Shown here: positions 59,547-64,000 of the stretch, piece after piece
Layout: each line of letters opens with the position of its first letter
How positions within the stretch are numbered: the stretch's first letter is position 1
DNA from: Flectonema sp. DT1601
Taxonomy: Eukaryota; Euglenozoa; Diplonemea; Diplonemida; Diplonemidae
NCBI GenBank assembly: GCA_964019425.1
Contig: OZ025829.1
Location: forward strand, 620,001-684,000
DNA: 64,000 bases
Reading direction: 5' to 3'
The notes under the pieces: model-generated
Database searches by the model: none
Told to the model about the DNA's origin: nothing
Seen by the model: only the letters and a program-made list of their open reading frames with translations
Position numbers and translations under genes: made by a program

Positions 59547-60068
59547 AATTATCACAAAGGAAGAAAAAAAAAAATTTGTGTCACTTTCGTCGAATGAAAG
59601 AAATTCATGTTACTATTGAATGGCATCGCAAGGGTTTTTTTTCTTTCTTTTATTTAACATCATTGATAGTTCCGAATCTCTCTAAAATTCAAAACGTTGA
59701 TTACAAGACTACTTCCATAGATAGTCAAAACACAATAATCGATTTTTTTGTGAATTTTTTTTTGAGAAGTTTTCCTCGCAACTGAGAGAAGAAAACAATG
59801 AAATAACTGCAAGATACATAACCTTGTTATTTTAATCTTCTCCTTGGTTTTTTTTTTCTTCTTTTCTTTTTTTTTTACTAACAAAATGTTCGGTCGAAAC
59901 CAAGGGTAGATCATTCTGCCATCTGCTTTCTAATCCCAAACATTGATTGCCTCCAGATAGCCTTTCATTGAAGTGGTGCAAGTGCGCCAATCAAACTTAT
60001 TTTGTTTTTTTGTTTGTCAAGAAATAAAATTAATATTAATTATCTATTCAGGAACACCTTGATTTCAA
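59547..60068. other. Intergenic region
   Basis: A/T-rich with short runs; no ORF beyond Phe-rich frames. ATTAATTATCTATTCAG ending 60051 is the acceptor for the next gene. Confidence 0.5.
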
Positions 60069-60566
60069 ATGTCTCACCGAAGGAGTCTAACACCAACACC
60101 AATCAGTAGTTCTATTGAAATATCAGAGGTTGAAGAATATCGCAAGGAACCTGGTTACTTGATGTGGTGGAAAAATCAGAAAGAGAGACCAGCAAGATTG
60201 CTACCTCCAGTTATGACGAACGAGAATATGCTAGTCGTTCATGTAGCTGAAAATATGATTGACACTGAAGAAGAAGACACTGAAGAAACTGAAGGTTATG
60301 AAGCGATTTACAACGAGTCTACTGTAAGTTGGACACCTGAAGAGGGATCGATCGTGACCACAGCGAGGTCTTCTATATCTCATTACAGAGATGTGTGGGA
60401 ATGTTCTTGTGGTACCTTATCCCATGAGGACTTACAAAACTGTGGTAGTTGTGGATACCCTCGTCAACAACAGCAACCACAGCAACCACAACAAAGTTAT
60501 GATTCTCAATACTATGACCAACAAACAGTAAGCTACAATCCTTATAGTGTTCAACAATGGACATAA
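60069..60566 (+). CDS. Small protein with a RanBP2-type-like zinc finger
   Basis: 165 residues, one exon. The N-terminal half is acidic and unassigned (YLMWWKNQKERPARLLPP; DTEEEDTEETEGYEA). Residues ~108-131 read DVWECSCGTLSHEDLQNCGS then CGYPR: Trp, then C-x-C-x10-C-x2-C, close to the W-x-C-x2-4-C-x10-C-x2-C of RanBP2-type zinc fingers, which bind RNA or ubiquitin; the first Cys pair is one residue tighter than usual. The C-terminus is Gln/Tyr/Ser-rich (QQQQPQQPQQSYDSQYY), a low-complexity tail like those of RNA-granule proteins. An RNA-binding role is plausible but not shown. Start lies 17 nt after the acceptor at 60051. Confidence 0.6.
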   Translation: MSHRRSLTPTPISSSIEISEVEEYRKEPGYLMWWKNQKERPARLLPPVMTNENMLVVHVAENMIDTEEEDTEETEGYEAIYNESTVSWTPEEGSIVTTARSSISHYRDVWECSCGTLSHEDLQNCGSCGYPRQQQQPQQPQQSYDSQYYDQQTVSYNPYSVQQWT

Positions 60567-61669
60567 AGATATAATTATTTTTATTTTCCGTCAGATGCAC
60601 TCCCTTAAGGCGGTATATCCGGTTGTGCCGTGCTCAAACAGGAGATGGAAATTTTTATGTCTGGGGGAAAAAAAAAAAAAAACATAAAATCATGAGAAAC
60701 CCTTTAATAGATAGTTAGTTAGGGAGATGTGAATTCAATTTCTGTTTTTTTTTTTAAAGTTCTCTATATTCGAAAACAAGCAGTTTTTTAACTGTCAACG
60801 AATACAATAATATATTTTTTGTGAGAGAAAGGTGTGAAAAGGCGATATGATCCCCGGTGTCTAGTCGGAGATGAATCGCTGTTTTATTTCTTTTTAATTT
60901 TTTTTTTTTAAAGTTTTTTCGAGAATTTTTTTAAAAAAACATAACATATTGCCCAATGCTAACTGCCCTTTTTGTTCCTTCTTTTTTTTTTCTTTCAAAA
61001 GCATAAGTTGAGATTGTTACGTGTCCGCCAACATCTGCACCCAATTTTTTGGTTAGGTTTCCGAAAACAAAAAAAAACAAATTTAGCAGAGAAGAAATTT
61101 CACCCCCCGTTAATAGATTTGTGTGTTGCAGTGCTTTTAATATTTTTTTGGGTGACTTTTTTTTTCCCCTCTTTTTTTTTTAAAACTCTGTTCTGCTTAA
61201 TGTTAGTTGCCAACTATTGTGTTTGAACAAAAAAAAAAAAAAAAAGTAACCGCCGCTAAGCGAATAATATCTCTAATAGTCAAGTAATCCCCAAGATTAG
61301 GATTCAAGTTTTAGGGTAGGGTTTCCGAAGACTTACCTGGTTTTCCTGAAGAGCATCCACGTAATAGCCACTGTCAGAATTAATTATTTGCTTGTGACAG
61401 ACTGCTATTATTAATCTTGATACTAAACCGTGTGAGAAACAGTTAGAGTATAAACGCTTTGACCGTTATTTTTTTTTTCTTCTATTTTTTTTTCTTTTTT
61501 TTTTTTTTTTTTTTTTTTTCTTCTGGTGGTTAACTGCTCAGGTGGTTAAAAAATCGAGGAAAAAAAAAACAAAAATAAATTCTCCCTTTTAGGCGATAAA
61601 TTTACTGTTTGCTCTCCGTCCTCCCTCCCGTTTTTTTTTTTTTTCCTACCGACGTAGTAGAAGAAAAAA

Positions 61670-61742
61670 CTATTCATAACTGTAAGCTGATATTTCCTTC
61701 CAGGATTCTGTTCGGCATTCAAGGCTAATCTGATAATGTTTT
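61670..61742. repeat. Diverged copy of the 42.6-kb inverted-repeat element
   Basis: Shares GATATTTCCTTCCAGGATTCTGT and CATTCAAGGCTAATCTGA-like segments with the element at 42599-42703 (here GATATTTC, CAGGATTCTGT, ATTCAAGGCTAATCTG), with part of the middle missing. Like the intronic copy it carries a pyrimidine-AG acceptor-like site before GATTCTGT. Confidence 0.6.
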
Positions 61743-63765
61743 CCAGTTGTATAGCGTGTGTTGGCAATTTTGAGTTGAAAACTTCAGAGGTAGTTTAATC
61801 AAAGTATTTGTAATAACAAGAGGAGGTTCCCTTTTTTTTGCGTATTTTTTTCTCCCGTTTCTCAAGAAAAAAAAAAAAAAAAAAAAAAAAAGTATCAAAG
61901 TTACCCTTCCCGTTTTTGCTAAACCAGTAGGATGTTTCCCCTTACTATTTATTTTTCTTGTATTCCTCTCTTTGTTTCGTCCCTTGTTTTATTAGTAGGC
62001 AGCCGACAACATTGCTGCTGAAGGACGAAAAATATAAACGTTTTTTTTTGAAAATCGCGCTCTCACACTCTCTCTATTTTTTTTTTTTTTTTCCTTCACG
62101 TTCTTACCTCAACTATGAATATTGCGCGAACACTATTCATAAAGGCTTCCCTATCCATAAAGTAAGAAAATTATTTTATTTTTTTTTTTGTTTCCCTTTT
62201 CTATTCGGTGTCTACTTTTTTTTCTCCCCCAAATTAAAGTTTTACATACCAGTAAGTGCCGCGGAGGATTAGTTGGGTTGCGATTAAAAGAGACCCAACT
62301 TTTCATATTTCCCCTAACATGGGATTTCCATACGGTCTCTTATCCCTTTAAATTACGATTTTTTTTTTTTGTTTTTTTTTTTTGTCTTTGAACAAATCCG
62401 ATTTTTTTTGTCGTGAAGGGTCTCCTGTTTCTGTATCAGGTCTTGATTGTCATTGATTTCCCTGTTCCCTTAATCTATATTTATTTTTCTTATATTTTTT
62501 TTTTTTTTGAAAAATTTTTAAGAACCCAATTTCCTATCTTGCTATTAAATATGTTATTGTTTTCTTTATTTTTTTTTTTTTATCAAAAAAAGTATATCTC
62601 TCACTCTCTCAATAAGATATCTGCTTTAGAAAGTTGAAAGGCTGTTTAACTGAAATGAAGTCGATGTTTAGTTGTGTTAAGGGGCCTCATCTATATATAA
62701 AAAGAATCCCACGCAGAGAGCAAAAAAAAAAAAAAAAAAAAAAAGGTGCACTATTAAGTCTTAATGCTTAAAAGAAAACCTGCGCATTATCTTTTTTTTT
62801 TTTTTTAATTTCACTAACTCCTCCCCCCCCCCCTTCTGTTTGTGTAGTTTCGTTATTTTTGTTAAATTCGTGCGACTCTCTTCAGAAAAAGCATAACGAA
62901 CAATCTAAACTGAGTCTTTGGAAACTGTTGCGGATTGTGTCCTCTGTTGCTGTGAGTTACCTCCCTTGGAGTACAAAAGGTACGGTATCATTTGGATTAA
63001 ATAACTAAACTAGCAAACTAGAATCGTTTTTCCCGCAGCGTCTCGATGATTAGTGCTGGTGAAAAACTTATAACTCACAGCATGTTTGAATTAAATAACT
63101 AGTTGGCTTTTGAAATTAAAAAAAAAAAAAAATCTGTTTTGTCGGAGTAGAAATTGGGGTTTCTCCCACGCTCGTTTATGCGATGATATTATTCTGGATT
63201 TATATTTTTTTTCTTCTTTTCACCTCTTTTTCCCTTGTGTTTGCAAGGCTCGCGGTATAGAGTGAGTATGCATTTACCCTTGCGCTTCATCCCCTTTTAT
63301 GGTAAGGAGGTTTTCTGGTGAATGCATTATACGTAGCAATTTTAAAAAGGTTTCCCAACTAATGTTAAATCATAGTTTGGTTTCATAGGTGCAATACAGC
63401 ATATTTGTTTCCCTTTTTCATCTCATAGTATCAAGTCAGCCCCGTGCAGTGATTTTAATGATGTGTTTCTTTTCTTTTTTTTGTTTTTTTTTAATTTTTT
63501 TATTTTGCCTTGCCACGACATTCGTAAAAACGTAATCTCGAAGAAAAATAAAAAAAAACCCTCGGCAATTGAAACTGCTATTTTTTTTTTTTTTTTTTTT
63601 TGTTTACTGATTTTTTTTTTTAAAAAAAATCTTGTTCTTAACTTATCAAACTTACTTACTTTTTTTTCGTTTGTTCTTTTTTTGAAGAAGAAGAAAATAA
63701 GATTCCTATCTTGTAGGATTCCTTAAAATTTAATTTTTTTTTCTTTTCCTTTTTTTTCTTCCAGC

Positions 63766-63846
63766 TTTGTGCTCCTCATCTTATCTCGAAGACGTACTAT
63801 GAGTGATGAATTGTGGCAGCGGGCTTTGCGCAGAATGAGGTTTTAA
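63766..63846 (+). CDS. Possible terminal exon or micro-ORF after a strong acceptor
   Basis: After the AG at 63764 one frame reads FVLLILSRRRT then MSDELWQRALRRMRF and stops at 63844-63846. The ATG at 63799 alone would give 15 residues. The hydrophobic stretch followed by a basic amphipathic tail looks like the end of a small membrane protein, so this may be the last exon of a gene whose first exon I could not find, or a micro-ORF. The upstream sequence lacks the A-run typical of cis acceptors here, favouring a trans-splice site. Confidence 0.3.
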   Translation, partial: FVLLILSRRRTMSDELWQRALRRMRF

Positions 63847-64000
63847 TAAATGAAAAAAAATCAGAGAAGGATTTTTATAATTTTTTTTTTGTGTTGCTGT
63901 TTGTGCGAAGGAAACTAGCCATACTTAGCAGGGTGCTCACGCCCGCTAGCATGGTATTTTTTTTACACACTTTTTTTTTCTTTTTTTTTAAAAAGATTTG

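Larger units (their letters stand above)
60567..64000. other. 3.4-kb T-run-rich region without a supported gene
   Basis: Many T- and A-runs (61493-61519, 61866-61891, 62722-62744, 63581-63601) and C-run 62824-62833. It contains a diverged copy of the inverted-repeat element (61670-61742) and, near the end, a strong acceptor (CCTTTTTTTTCTTCCAG ending 63764) followed by a short open frame to TAA at 63846. No tRNA or other RNA gene recognised. The last 150 bp may be the start of another gene's leader. Confidence 0.5.

Noticed and set aside
1-64000. CRISPR arrays, bacterial operons, ribosome-binding sites or rho-independent terminators
   Set aside because: None seen; gene families, spliceosomal introns and leader acceptors show nuclear eukaryotic DNA.

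Overview
Kind of organism. This is a nuclear window from a unicellular eukaryote, AT-rich and full of homopolymer A and T runs. All of the 23 or so genes I can support lie on the + strand, often only about 200-400 bp apart. Almost every start codon follows, within roughly 2-70 nt, a pyrimidine-rich stretch ending in AG. One-way gene order plus an AG acceptor before each gene is what polycistronic transcription with spliced-leader trans-splicing looks like. I therefore infer a euglenozoan. The 13 short GT-AG cis-introns argue against an ordinary trypanosomatid, so a diplonemid or other free-living euglenozoan is my best guess. No leader RNA gene lies in the window, so this remains inference.

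Layout. 1-5 kb: 3' end of a gene, a PPR protein, then a 1.55-kb terminal-inverted-repeat element with a related small element nested in it. 5-12.2 kb: a CCCH/methyltransferase-like protein, an EngB-type GTPase, a small ORF, Rab geranylgeranyltransferase beta and a mitochondrial PDK/BCKDK-type kinase. 12.2-17.1 kb: a homopolymer-rich stretch with no convincing gene. 17.1-22.6 kb: a small unknown gene, a secreted EGF/beta-propeller protein, sphingolipid delta-4 desaturase and an RNA ligase-like protein. 23-36 kb: a 2226-residue repeat protein, a kelch/SH3 protein, a mitochondrial TerB-like protein and a NAP/SET histone chaperone. 37.6-48.5 kb: a coiled-coil protein, a lysine-rich protein with three exons, an unknown Ser/Thr-rich protein and methylenetetrahydrofolate reductase. 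49.5-60.6 kb: a Nup98-type nucleoporin, a membrane-anchored PsbP/Mog1-like repeat protein, DNA polymerase eta, a PH-like protein, a Ctr copper transporter and a small zinc-finger protein. 60.6-64 kb: no clear gene.

How the genes relate. Neighbours do not form a pathway: lipid, folate, copper, nuclear-pore, repair and mitochondrial genes are mixed, as expected where transcription units are long and unregulated. Control probably acts on the mRNA. Several 5' leaders carry tiny upstream ORFs whose stop overlaps the next start (polymerase eta, MTHFR), and five carry an A-run shortly before the start codon.

Most notable. (1) All 13 cis-introns are T-rich after GTATG and A-rich before CAG, the opposite of the pyrimidine-rich sites in front of genes. 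(2) One intron is about 200 bp because it holds a small inverted-repeat element that recurs in the window. (3) An Rnl1-type RNA ligase has an altered motif I. (4) A giant protein carries about 30 SAP-like repeats behind a coiled coil. (5) The Nup98 C-terminal domain lacks the usual self-cleavage site and is followed, in frame past its stop, by a membrane-segment-like sequence.
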